A stretch of 64,000 bases of DNA, from assembly GCF_001632365.1 (NCBI RefSeq), contig NW_024468538.1:109746-173745 (forward strand), read 5' to 3'. The notes under the pieces were generated by a model. It was not told where the DNA came from. It ran no database searches and worked only from the letters and a program-made list of their open reading frames with translations. A program made the position numbers and the translations under genes. Shown here one piece after another: positions 1 through 11,396 of the stretch (the first letter of the stretch is position 1; each line of letters begins with the position of its first letter). Source of the DNA: Laetiporus sulphureus 93-53. Its lineage: Eukaryota > Basidiomycota > Agaricomycetes > Polyporales > Laetiporaceae.

Positions 1-600
1 CGTTGCGAGACCAATATGAAGGTTGGTGTCCGAATAACCACTCAAATGAGGACTTTAATGGTGCAAAAAGAAAGGTGCCACTTAATACTGTGACATCTGG
101 CCAGCATTCATATAATATATTGGTATCATTTTGAATGGATCTTAAGGGTACATTACAAATGTGATCAATGTGATGTTACGATGAGTACCAGAATGCTTTC
201 CATCATGTGCCGGCTGGAATCATCTCGGGGGTTTCCTAATATGGTCAGCACATTACTATATATAGTAATAACAATTATGCGATCACGATGAATCCATTGG
301 GAACATCTTGAGAACATCATGGCCACTCACAGGTATCATTTGAGATTTTCTCCCAAGAAACATTTAGGATGCTATCGCAATAATGCTTAAATGCTGTCAT
401 CTGCAGCATTGGGATCTCATTCTTGCATCTTTATGAATGCTATCAAAATTGTGCCGCAATGTTGATGCTTAAAACATTTTAAAATATTCAAAATGATTTC
501 AAAATGTATGTGCTAAAAACATTGCATAATTATTTGGACTGTTATTACAATGTGTCCAGAATGTTTCGGGCAGAATCATGGGCCCATGCCCCCGGTGAGG
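1..600. other. AT-rich tract without a gene
   Basis: Visibly richer in A and T than the rest of the window, with runs of AAAATATTC/AAAATG type and few CpG dinucleotides. No open frame with coding character was found on either strand. It abuts the broken 3' end of the helicase fragment at 615, so it may be decayed transposon sequence or the product of the event that truncated the helicase. That origin is inference; no terminal repeat or transposase motif was recognised. Confidence 0.4.
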
Positions 601-614
601 ACGTTGTGCGTAGA

Positions 615-1510
615 TCATGTACCTCTCTTGTATTTTAGCGATGTCGTCCCAAGGAACAAGTGCACTACAAAGTGCGAATCCAGATGATGAATAAATAAGC
701 AGAGAAAGCCCCCCTTTCTCTTCCTCTGCCCATCAAAGTGGCCCATACCACTCCCCAGACTCCAGGCCCTTTCCACTCGCCAGTCCCTTTTCGACAGCTT
801 CTCACCAGCATACAGCATACTATGGGCAGTACAGTCCAATATTTTCAGGCTATGGCTCCAACGTCCAAACGTACAGTTCGCACGCATCGTCTTGAGAACA
901 GAATAGCTCTCGCGCCAGAGAGGGTTCTCGTCGTCGGGCAAGTGAGTCTCATCAATCATGAACCAGCGGATCAGGTCTTTGAAGCTAGACATCTGCAGGA
1001 GCTTCTTCATGTGTTCCCCAGCAAGCATTTGAGGACTCAGAAAAGCGATGCGAATGTCTTCGCCATTCTGCAGCTCGTCGAAAAGGTCGCGCTTGTCATA
1101 GTACGCGTCGTGGACAGTATCCTCGTTCAGCGTGATCGCGCGCAGCCCGACTCGACGGGCACTCTCGCTCTAGCAAATCCACATATAGTTCTTTATTTCT
1201 ATGTGTAAATCCAGTGGAGATATCATACCTGCTGTATAGAAAGTAGCTTGGTAGGGACAATGCATAGTGCGATACCCTGCTTGCCGAGTGCTTGAGCAGC
1301 GAGTAGAGAGGCCCAGAACACTGTCGTCTTGCCCTGACCTGGTGCAATAACTAGAAAGACGTCGCGCCCTTCGATGATGTCAAGTCCGTGTTTGATCTGG
1401 AATTCTCGAGGTTGAGAGATCCCGCACTTTCGAGAAAACAGCTCAGCAAGCCATTCAGCATTAATTTGAGGGTCGCCGAGAGAAGACTGAGCAAGTTCCG
1501 ACATGATCAC
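615..1510 (-). pseudogene. RecQ-like DEAD/DEAH helicase, 5' fragment
   Basis: The N-terminal part of an SF2 RecQ-type helicase of the kind expanded in agaricomycetes. The first exon (1510-1229) carries the Walker A segment APGQGKTTV (motif I). A GT-AG intron (1228-1170) leads to a second exon with IRIAFLSPQML and the motif II box WFMIDETHL (DETH as the DExH). After the LWRESYSVLKTMRA segment similarity to helicases stops, and the frame runs on through low-quality sequence to a stop at 615. Motifs III-VI, the whole second RecA lobe and the zinc/RQC region are absent, so it cannot be a working helicase. The 3' break lies next to the AT-rich tract at 1-600. A further undetected intron is possible, but no later helicase motif was found to the left. 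Confidence 0.7.
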
Positions 1511-1542
1511 TACTTTTGACAGGATTTTGACAGAATGAATGC

Positions 1543-2016
1543 GTGAATGAATGTGCCAGTGTCGAGCGACATGCAGAAAGACACGCTCAGCCTGAGGCGC
1601 GTCCTCTGGTCGCGTGGTCGCGTTGTGGCGGTGGCGGCGGTATGTTGAAACTCAGCGTTCCCACGGATACACTTCTCACTGGACCCCTAGTTCTTCGCCT
1701 CAGCCTAGCTCTCCCCATACTTTGGCATTGGCGTGATACCCAATTCATGACACCGAAATCATTCGTCTACCCCAAGGAGCTAAGCGAGTTCATCTCTGCA
1801 GATGTTGACTCTTACGTCTTAGCAGCTAAGAATAGGGCCTCAGGCTCATCCTTCGACTTCGCGAATCATGCTTCTGTTCCCCTGTCTACTGAGGGACATG
1901 TGCTGCGACATGATCCAAATATCCACTGGCTGTATCTTTACGAGCTGGACAAGATAACAATTCGCGTCCAGGAACGCCTTGCGAATTGGGTATTCAGTGG
2001 TCGGCGGGTCATTTGA
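1543..2016 (+). CDS. hypothetical ORF, doubtful
   Basis: A single open frame of 157 codons. No family recognised. The last 90 residues (from the ATG at 1747) look more protein-like than the first 65, with no splice junction needed, no signal peptide and no clear membrane segment. It starts 33 bp from the divergent helicase fragment. It may be a real short gene, an exon of something larger, or chance. Evidence is only length and amino-acid composition. Confidence 0.2.
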   Translation: MNECASVERHAERHAQPEARPLVAWSRCGGGGGMLKLSVPTDTLLTGPLVLRLSLALPILWHWRDTQFMTPKSFVYPKELSEFISADVDSYVLAAKNRASGSSFDFANHASVPLSTEGHVLRHDPNIHWLYLYELDKITIRVQERLANWVFSGRRVI

Positions 2017-2280
2017 TGTCTGCTGTCGGCGCCTAATAGTGCCTCATGACTTGCTGAACCTGATGCTAATGCTTGATTGGGAGAATGCGCATTATCGCGC
2101 TACCTCTTGCACATTGTCCATCTATGTCCGCCGGACTTCTCGGATCGAACCGTGAAGGCCGGGTTTCATACAAGTGTTCGATGTGCGAGAGGCGCATGGC
2201 CAGGAAGGGCAGTCCGTCTCCCTCGCGTTCTCTTTTACTCTCACTCTCCTCCGTGTCTGTGTAGCGGTGGTTCAGTTGGG

Positions 2281-5029
2281 ATGATTGAAACTTCATCGTC
2301 TGCGTCGCGTCCCGAGCTGAAGGCTGCGTCTTCCGAAGTGGAGAAGGACGTTGAAGAGTGCCGTGTTGAGGACCCAAACACCGAGGGCACGCTCTTCCAG
2401 TCGCGACTGGGAGACAAGGTTCGCCGGCGTCACTTCTTCTCACCGCTGGATAAGAGTATCGCAGAGGCGGTCCATAAAGATGCCGAGACAGTCGAGTTTA
2501 CTGAGGCAGAAGAGGTGCGTCTCGCCTGTCGATCAACGTACTGATATCTAATCGCCACACGTATGATTTTAGCGAGCTATGAGGCGCAAGATCGACCGAC
2601 GGGTCTTGTCGTTAATTATTGGAAGGTGATAGCAGTTTCTCCGCATGGATCCGCTGAGGCTTATGCACGATCGTCATAGCTACTTGTGTACGTATTCACG
2701 TCATCACGATGTTCATATGCTGAGCCGACTCGTGTTCCGCCGCAATTCCGATATCTCCGTGATTTAATAGTCAATCAGTTCGGTACGTGTTCACGGATGA
2801 TGCTGAATCTGAGAGATTCGATCTCACTCCATTATTCCTAGATCGAACCAACATGTAAGTTCACAACCGTGGCAAATCAGCGCTGTTGTCACACGGTGCA
2901 TAGCGGGAATGTGCACACGGTACCCGCCTTCAACGAGAATTACGTATGTGCACCAACGTTTCGAAATAGTCGTGATGTACTTATGTCCTCATAGGGAGTG
3001 ACAGATAACAACAAGTGGACACTTGCATTGAGTGTGTTCTACATCGGTTACTGTGAGTGCTTTCTACACCGCTTGACTCCCATTCTGACACGACTACGCA
3101 GGCTTGTTGGAGATGCCTGCCAATGGTATGTCAACAGTCCAATGCATCCGTCTGCATTCAATCCGAACATGCACATACAGTCCTGCAGCGCCGCATTGGG
3201 GCCAATCGTTTGTGAGTACCCGCTGTGATCTTTCTGGGCGATCACCGACTGATACGACACAGTTTCTTCATGTCACTCACGTTCTGGGGACTGTCTTCGC
3301 TCTCGTTCGTGTATGCGAAAGGCTACGTGGGGTTGCTCATTCTGCGGTAGGCATCGTTGACGGTCGCTGAATGTGATTGACAACTGACATCTTGACACCT
3401 GAAGGGTGCTCTTGGGCATCGGGGAGGCGGGATATTATGCCGGAATGGTCTATTATCTCTCGTTCTGGTACAGGAGGCGAGTAGTATGTCGCCAAAAGAG
3501 CTGTCCCTTTGCTCACCCTCCGAAAGGCATGAGCTAGCTATGCGCATAAGGTATGCGGGCGTCTCAATTGTCGCAATGGTCGTCGAATGCTTAGTCCTTC
3601 CGCTCCAATCAGTATATGCATGACAGGCACGTACCCTGGTGCCATCAGTGTAAGTGAAGAGATGTGTATGGCGGTGCGATCATGAACTTGTAACACTTTA
3701 CAGGGCCTCATCTCATTTGGCCTTCTCCGCGCACACACGTCCTTGCTCCAAGGGTAGTCAACGCTTTTCTGCATATACGTCGACTTGACACTGACCATAT
3801 CGCCAAAGCTGGCAGTTCCTGTTCTTGGTGCGTTTCCCGCTAAAATGACGCTCATACACATGCTCAGTGTTGACGATGCAGATTGAGGCCATTCCCACGA
3901 TAATAATGGCTTCCCTGCTTCTGCTCTTTCTCCCATCGTTTCCGTTCTCTGCCTCGTTCCTCTCCCCGCGTGAGAAGGCCATAGCGCAGGCGCGCCTCAA
4001 CCGCGACCAGAAGCCGACATCGCATGGCGGCATGACGGGCTGGCAGGGCTTCAAGGCGGTCGTGAACGATGTCAATGCGTGGCTCTTGGTGGTCGTGTAC
4101 TGCGGCTGTAGGTGCCATCTTACTCGGGAGAGAGCCGGATCGCTGATGCCGAGCATTATGATAGTCAACGTCGGCACAGCGACAATCACCTACTTCCTGC
4201 CCACGGTGCGCTTGTCGTTTCCGCGTGCCAATGCCTCTCGCTTACTCTCGCTCGTGTCCGCAGCTCATCGACGAACTGGGCTTCTCGGACATCAACGCGC
4301 AAGGCATGACCGTCGCGCCGTACGCCGTCGGCTGGTTCATGGTCATCTTCCAGGCGTGGCACAGCGACCGGACGCGCGAGCGCGGGTACCATGTCGTCGC
4401 ATCGATGCTCGTCTCGTTCACGGGCTACGTCATCCTCGCGACGTCGGTGCAGAAGAGCGTCGGCGCGGGGTACTTTGCGCTCTTTCTGGTCGTTGGAGGG
4501 AACTTTAGCCTGTTCCCGCTGGTTATGTGAGTCGGTTGAGTTGTCCGGATGATGGATCGGTGTGGATGGTGATGTGCTTGGATGCAGGAGCTGGGCGGCG
4601 AATTGCTTTTCTCCGACTTCGAAGCGCGGAGTTGGTACTGCGTTCATCGTGTCGATTGCAAACTGCATCTCTATGTGAGTGGCATTGCCATGAATTTCCA
4701 CGCCAATACCGCACATAGAACTGGCCTTTCAGTGCCTCTCCGCAAATCTACTTCGACTCGTACGATGACTTCCGCAAGGGCCACGGGATCTCTGCTGGGT
4801 GGGTTACAATGCAAACCTCTGCGTGACGATAAAACCATAACTGATTCGCCGAATGATCAGGTGCCTCTTCGCGTCGGCGCTGGCCGCGTTCATCCTGCGC
4901 ACGCGGCTCGCATACAAGAACAAGCGGAACAAGGAGATCCTTGCGACGATGACTCAGGACGAGAAGAACGGGCTGGACGACGACTCCGAAATCGCGGATA
5001 CCGATCCGCGTTATGTGTTCATGGAATGA
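2281..5029 (+). CDS. MFS transporter, allantoate permease (ACS) family
   Basis: Plasma-membrane symporter of the anion:cation symporter family (Dal5/Tna1 type), which takes up organic anions such as allantoate, nicotinate or related acids; the substrate cannot be told from sequence. I resolve 21 exons, all with GT-AG introns: 2281-2514, 2573-2625, 2680-2687, 2771-2782, 2842-2854, 2904-2943, 2995-3052, 3102-3125, 3181-3211, 3263-3346, 3405-3483, 3534-3550, 3613-3649, 3704-3753, 3809-3827, 3882-4107, 4165-4205, 4264-4526, 4588-4674, 4733-4798, 4861-5029. They sum to 1611 nt, i.e. 536 aa in one frame, the normal family length. Landmarks are RRKIDRRVLSLIIG (before TM1), FNQFDRTNIGN, the EAGYYAGMVYYLSFWYRRR stretch, a long central loop, LTVAPYAVGW-like TM7-8 and a hydrophilic C-terminus. 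The start at 2281 is preferred over an in-frame ATG at 2077, whose added residues look non-coding. Exons 3-5 are 8, 12 and 13 nt. Confidence 0.88.
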
Positions 5030-5449
5030 GGAGCCAGGCAGAGGAGTGTGGTATTAGAATCGCAGTGTACAGCGTTGTGTAAGTACAGGAGGTGTTCTTA
5101 GACTTTGAAGTTGCGGACTCGCGGTAGTTACTACCGAATACTATCATTACACGCTTTCAAGCCTCCCAGAACTATCGGGCTGCATGCTCGAAACTAGCCT
5201 TTAACGCATTAAGATTCTGATCCTGAGTAAGGGATGGAAGAACAGCTGTTGGGGTGCGTAGTCGAAAATGCACAGCAGGATGCACCCATCCAGCTTCACA
5301 CATGATGCATCTTGTGAACAGCATAACAGATGAGCTCGGCATATTATTCGTCCCATCCAACTTTCGTTTCGGCCATCGCTGTTGCTACCTCTTGCATAAT
5401 GAATTACATGTCAAACATTGCGATGGTGACAAGGGAAAACGCCACACCT
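5030..5449. other. intergenic, convergent 3' ends
   Basis: Space between the 3' ends of the MFS gene and the minus-strand hypothetical gene. Nothing recognised beyond probable 3' untranslated sequence. Confidence 0.5.
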
Positions 5450-5968
5450 TCAGTAGAAAGTGCCCCTTCGCAAGAGCGGATAACGATCTGCGTTGTAAAC
5501 TCTTTGATCCGCGACGCATACCTCAAATGCATCTCTAGTCTCGGAATCGACCACCCCCACATCAGCGAGGCGCTCTAGGACCGTGCCACACCAGTGCCGA
5601 CAGCCACTTCCGGTCTCGTCGAACCGGAAGCGGCTCATGCCCTTCTCGCGCAAGAAAGAGATGACCTCTTCCATCGTAAAAGACTCAACAGCAGCACATT
5701 CAAAGCGGAACTCGATCGCAGGGTCCGAGAGCGCGTCTTTGCTCGTGCTTGCGATGACGAACGTGCCCGTCATGCCGTCGGGGCCGGCGCCGGGGGTCAT
5801 GTTGAGGAGGACGCAGAATCCGTTGGAAAGAGAGAGAAGGATTTGCCAGTGTAGGACGGAGTGCGGATCTGAGGTTGTAGGAGTGCCGCATAGGGTGATT
5901 GCGGTGACGGTGGAGGAGCCGTCTCGGTCGCGCTGGTAAGACTTATTGAACGTATGCTCGTCTGCCAT
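5450..5968 (-). CDS. conserved hypothetical protein (possibly DUF7770)
   Basis: Uninterrupted frame of 172 codons. The sequence has the look of a basidiomycete family I associate, without certainty, with DUF7770: an N-terminus MADEHTFNKSYQRDRDGSS, a central beta-rich part with HWQILLSLSNG, a middle SFTMEEVISFLREKGMSRFR segment with a GCRHWC motif, and the typical terminal block ending LLRRGTFY. No signal peptide or membrane helix; probably cytosolic. No biochemical function is known to me. The start at 5968 gives the expected N-terminus and no upstream exon is needed. A possible alternative intron near the C-terminus (GTATGC at about 5530) is less likely because the unspliced end matches the family ending. 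Confidence 0.65.
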   Translation of the reverse strand: MADEHTFNKSYQRDRDGSSTVTAITLCGTPTTSDPHSVLHWQILLSLSNGFCVLLNMTPGAGPDGMTGTFVIASTSKDALSDPAIEFRFECAAVESFTMEEVISFLREKGMSRFRFDETGSGCRHWCGTVLERLADVGVVDSETRDAFEVCVADQRVYNADRYPLLRRGTFY

Positions 5969-8612
5969 GGCGGTGGTGGTATCATACGGTGTTCGCTCCG
6001 CAGATCAGGAGGCGAAGTGCTGCTTCCAGAGTCTGCGTACAGGCGAGGCTTATATTTTGTGCGTTGGAGGCAGTGCAACAAGTTCTCGTGCGCCGGAGGA
6101 CTCTTGAATGCTATTATGCTGCAAGTCTACTGCTCGCCACCGATGCCGTCTAAGAAAGCTGGATGATTTGGCTTCAGATTAAGAACAATGTTTGCTTACA
6201 GCCCTGCAAAAGTCAAGGTCTGCTATCGCCGTAGAGGAAGTGGCGAAGGGTATGTGGCGCGAAATAATTGAGGGCCCACTTCACTTCAGCTTAGTCAGCA
6301 GTTCACAAACCTTCGGGTTGGTTGCTCGCGGCCCGCCCGCTTCAGCTCTAACACCTGCATGATGCCTACATCAACGACACTGGACTGGACGAGCCACACA
6401 GGCGCACTGGTAATCCCACCACCGCCAATGACACCTGTTAGCGCGCGCCCGTCTCCCACATCGCGGACAGGCCATTTCCTCCCGTTTCCACTGTACATGC
6501 AGAGGATGTACAATCCTCCTCTATGCGAGAATCCGCGACATACGTCGGGCCTTTTTGCATTGTCTAACTAACGTACTCGCCAGAGGTACTGAATTAGGAG
6601 TTGAGCCATTTCGACTGGTGTTCCTGTGAACGGACTCCGGACGGCTCGGGAGACATAAAATGCACGAGATCTATGTCGCTCCCGGTCCGAAGTCTCACCC
6701 ACCCTTTGAGCTTATCTAACAACCCAGGCAACACATTGAAGCCACCTTCTCTGCCCTCGTGTTTGCGATAGCGGTTTTGATGTGTCCGGAACGTCTTTTT
6801 TCGTCATGTCATCGGTGTATATCGGTGTCCATGAGAAATAGGTGCTTTGTTTGAGACGCCTTAAGGAAGGCAGTAAGCAACTGCGATATTCGGTCGACTT
6901 GGGATTCATGGGAAGGCAAGTTGCGACGGGTCAAACCGCATCCGTTCTGCTTTCCCCAAAACATATGCATGTAACTTTCTACTTCCGAGTCGAACTCTCA
7001 CTTTGCTAGACGCGTATAGTCACGACCACATGATCGTGACGCTTCGTGTCCAACCGGCATGCGGCTGTTCCCCGATTCCGGCCCAATCGCTATGTCCCTG
7101 CACGCCCAGTGGCCAGGCCACGTCGCATGCCAACGTTCCGGATATGGATTAAATTGAGCCTCGGGGATCTTGCTCTGATCGTGCTCGCAAGTGGCCCTGG
7201 CGAGATATTCCGAACCGGCTTGAGCAGCATTCCGGGATTTCCGGCATTGCACGCTTACTTGAATCGAGTCTCCACCAGATAGTGAGTGCAGAGTTCAAGT
7301 GGCAACCCGTTCACGGATGGCCTGCTCGGAATTGGAAGTAGCTGTTCCATGGGTAGGGTGTTTGGACGGTTAGGGACTTCTTGCCTAGGTAGCAGCTCAT
7401 GCCGCTGACTCTAACGGAGGGGAGTGCGATAGGGCTCTCGCAATGGCCGCTCGCCCACTCTATTTCGAACACGCAATGTATCGCCACGAAGGAGAGACGG
7501 GGAGCCGTTCGATGTGCAATTGGCTCTGTTCCGCCTTTTTGAACGTGCTGTGGCCAGCTCAACTCCGTGGACCGTCGGTCGCCGACCGGCTGTCCAGTGA
7601 AATTTTGTGCATGCCAGCGCTCGGACGGTTGCAAGCGGAGGCTGCCGTCGGATCGCAGAGCGAGGGCGGATATGCACGATGTGAGCGTCGGCCAGCCAAA
7701 CTCGTAGACGAGTCGCCGAGCGTTCGCCAGGAGGAAGGCGCATATCCATACTTATCGCGCTTGTTACGAGGAGCAGAATGTTGGCAGAGCCTCATAGGTC
7801 CAGATGAGGGCCTAACAATTCGCCGATCTGTCGCGTTCCACCACCGCACGGACATCGTGGCGATGAGTGCCGTTCGCGTACGCGGGCTTACAGATGTGAG
7901 ATGGCCGAGTAATTTCAGAAACTGTGACTGGCCCAGAATGCGGTTCCTCATACATGGTCAATGCATTTTCTCAGAATGAGTAAATATTCCGCTGCCCTAG
8001 GAACATCGCTCAGTGAGAGTGAGGATGGTTCGAATATTGTGGCCAGCCACTGAGGATGCGAGAATTACTCTGCGTCCTCGGCTGCTACGAACGAGGCCAA
8101 TCACATTCGGAGTAAACCGTCGAATATCTCAGATAGTGATCTGCTCCCCGATAGGCGCCTGACGGTAATTGCTCAAAATGGACGACCGAGAGGCGTTTCG
8201 CGCGCAAAAAATTTGGGCGACTCGGTTGTTCACGAAGATGAGCAAGTGCGGAATTTCTTCCGAAAGTAAATCGCACGATTTCGGCCGCGTGCGCTATGAA
8301 TACATCCACGCCGTAATGAACACGCGCCAATTCGCAGGAGCGTTTGGTGGACCCGACCGGCAGAGGAAGAAAGTAGCGCACTATAGCCGTCATTGAGGAC
8401 CCTCCGTGATCATCCGATGACGTCCCTTCCGCAATTAATATTAGTCTGCGGGTGATATATGGTCGCGCCTCGTTCTTCGGTCTGATTCCGACTGCTGCTC
8501 TCTCCCCTCACTCCGAATTGTCTTTGATTCTGATTGCTTCTTACCAGTCACTTCCGTCTAATTATCTAGCTGTTACTTGCGTAATTCCTCCCTCGTTATC
8601 CTCTCCTCTACG
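5969..8612. other. 2.6-kb gene-poor region
   Basis: No recognisable gene. A 72-codon minus-strand frame (6513-6295) contains a glycine-rich GVIGGGG segment and may be an exon or relic, but I cannot assign it. Between 7300 and 8450 only short overlapping frames occur on both strands. The last ~150 bp are pyrimidine-rich and probably form the promoter and 5' UTR of the NADH dehydrogenase gene. Confidence 0.45.
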
Positions 8613-11396
8613 ATGTTGCGCTCGCAGGCTCTCAACGCGAAGAAGACGACACGCGACCTGTGCGTTGTGCGTGTAACAAGTGCACGGAACTTTAGCGCGT
8701 CTGCAAGACGGTCAGAACAGCACTTGGTCATCCTCGGGTCGGGATGGGGAGGCTACGAGCTGCTGAGAGGGATTGACAAAAGGCGGTGGAGTGAGTGTCG
8801 CTCGGGATCGTGTTGCGCGCGCACTCTGACGCCCGTACCTACATTGAAGACGTTACCATCGTCTCGCCCACAAATTATTTCAACTTCACACCTCTCCTCG
8901 CAGGTTGCGCAGTCGGCACGCTCGAATTCCGTTCTGCTGTTGAGCCTGTGCGTAGACCACTCGATGTGCTTACTCGTGGTTTGTCCATTGACCTTGCCGT
9001 CGCCCCTATGCAGGTCAGACGATACACACCACGAGTGGTCAGTGTTTAAACTTTGAATGCTTCGAATTGGAATCTGACGTCACGTTTGTTTATTTCTCCC
9101 GTTTCTTGTGGGTGCCTTGAAAACCCGCATCGGACACTGCAACGCGCGACATGCACATGGGAACGTATTGCATCTTACTCTCACGCGGCTTGTTCTCTTT
9201 TTCTCGTATGTGTGCCTGCCTTCTTCCATGCGTGCTCGCCAACGCTACGCATCGTCTTGACCAACTCGGTCAATATGGAACTCGCGTGCTACATGGCATC
9301 CGAAAACACCGCATTTCTGCGCTCGACACGACTTTTGCTTGCTCTTGCCTGTATAAATGCGCTTCGATTCCATGCAATCTCCCGTATACATCCTCCCATA
9401 TACATCCTCCATCACACATATGCTTTTTTGCCTCCCTCAACCCGCATATATGCACATCAAATGGATGTCACGTATCTATAGAACGCGTATCAAGCATGGT
9501 GCGACAACATCGGTATGTCCAATCTTCCATTCATTCCTCCTCACGACCACTAATGCGTGCCAACAGACTTCAAGCAGAGGACCATCTGTTGCGTAGGTGT
9601 AATGGCCCCTTCCTGTCCTGTGCACCCGCATTCCGTGCGTACTGACGACGCTCTCTCCTTTTCCCCTGTACGTGCAGATGCCAGCAACGCCCCCGCTGCC
9701 GTCTCATTACCACCAACACGTAATCGGCAACGGACACGAGCACGCGCAGGCGCCCACAGAGAGGAAGGCGCTTACACCCGTCGAGCAAGGGGTCGGCACG
9801 ACGAGCCCTCCAGCGGTCCTGCAGGAGAGGTTCAAGCTTCGGTACGACAAGCTTATTATCGCAGTGGGTGCGTACAGCCGGAGTGAGTGGTTTTTTCTAT
9901 GCGCGTACCTGAGGAGGGCTGAAGTAGTATGTGCTTGCGTGAAGCGTTCAACATACCTGGAGTGAAGGAGCATGCGTATTTTTTGAAGGATATCAAGGAT
10001 GCGCGAAGGATTCGGTCGAGGATCCTGGAATGTATGTCCATATGTTATAACCTCATCTAGACGACGTATTTACAGGCTCGTTAGGCTTTGAACAAGCGAA
10101 CCAGCCCACTATCACGGACGACGACCGGCGGAAACTCCTGCACTTCTGCATCGTAGGTATGTGCATTGTTACTTGGCTCACCTGGCCCATCAGTGCGCTG
10201 ATGCTTTTCCTGCGTCTAGGCGGTGGCCCGACCGGTGTCGAATTCGCGGCAGAGTTGCACGATCTGCTACACGCGGAGATCAAACAGCATTTCCCTCAGC
10301 TTGCGCGGATGGCCAAGATCTCGCTGTACGACGTGGCGCCGCAGATCCTTGGGAGCTTCGACGTTGGCTTGCAGGAGTGAGCGCCGTGGTTATGAACGGA
10401 GATGTACTTCAAGTGCTAAGCATTTGGGATAGGTGGGCGGCGCGCAAGTTCACACGGAAAGGTATCAATATCTTGACGCAGCACCACGTCGAGCGTGTGG
10501 AAGAAGTAAGTTGACTCAGATGTGCTTGGGTTTACTGTCGATAACTACGCAACTTTGATAGGGCGGCATGTTCGTCACTGAGCAGGGTGAAGGTACGCAC
10601 AGCTTTCTCCGCGTTCACGGAACAAGAGTTTTGATTAGCTCTGCCCACAGTCAACTTCGGCATGCTGGTATGGAGTACTGGTCTGGCGCCGAACCCGCTT
10701 GTGTCGTCGATTAACGAGATCGAGAAGGACACGCGGACTGGCAGGTTTGTTTGATGCTTTTGGCCTCCGCGCGAAGTGTGTACTGATAATGCAACGCATG
10801 TAGCTTGCTCACAGATGAGCATCTCAACGTGCTCATGAAGGACAGTGGGAAGCCCGACCCGGATGTATGGGCTATTGGTGACGCGGCCATCATCAAGGGT
10901 CAGCCTCTCCCTGCCACTGCTCAGGGTACGTACGCTCCACACAGTCGCCACGAGCTCCCTGACTGACGTATGCACGGACAGTGGCGAACCAAAAGGCAAA
11001 GTACCTGTTCAAGAAGCTGAACAGGATCGTGAAGGGCAAATCGCACCCGACGGAGTTCAACTTCGTGAACGCAGGCAGCCTCGCATATATCGGCGACTGG
11101 CAGGCGGTGTACGACCGTACGAGCGCGGCCAAGGGCCCGAAGACGAAGGAGACGGGCCGGCTCGCGTGGCTGCTCTGGCGCTCGGCGTACTTCACCATGA
11201 CGTTGAGCTTGAAGAACAAGTGGGTGTCCACATTCACGCGTATGTCTCTGATCAGGTGCTGATGAATCTGCGATAGGATCTTGGTCCCTACGTATTGGTG
11301 AGCGTCGATTGGGTGAGCGAGCGTTATTCATGGCTGATCGTTGCCCACGACAGGTTCATGAACTGGATCTTCGGCCGGGACCTTAGTCGTTTCTGA
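8613..11396 (+). CDS. alternative (type II) NADH:ubiquinone oxidoreductase, mitochondrial
   Basis: Rotenone-insensitive, non-pumping NADH dehydrogenase (NDH-2; Nde/Ndi type) that passes electrons from NADH to ubiquinone at the inner mitochondrial membrane through FAD. The spliced protein is about 500 aa. An Arg/Ser/Ala-rich N-terminus ending [11 protein letters not shown] looks like a mitochondrial presequence. Then come the FAD Rossmann motif [14 protein letters not shown], the [11 protein letters not shown] block, IIAVGAYSR, the NADH Rossmann motif [15 protein letters not shown], the [11 protein letters not shown]-contact block and the C-terminal membrane anchor with [14 protein letters not shown] long low-complexity insert (about residues 130-165) follows MPATPPLP. 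Whether it faces the matrix or the intermembrane space cannot be told. At least 13 exons; most introns are 50-85 bp, but intron 9038-9481 is 444 bp. The start at 8613 is the first ATG giving the presequence. Confidence 0.9.

Noticed and set aside
3470..3550. Apparent frameshift in the MFS transporter near the RRR codons
   Set aside because: Explained by a short intron with a GTATGT donor at 3484 and acceptor before 3534, which gives the correct family length.
4675..4732. Apparent frameshift after IANCISI in the MFS transporter
   Set aside because: Resolved by using the TTTCAG acceptor at 4732 rather than the ATAG at 4719.
9053..9645. Overlapping plus-strand frames of 142 and 164 codons
   Set aside because: They lie inside the long intron and small exons of the NADH dehydrogenase gene and have no protein features of their own.
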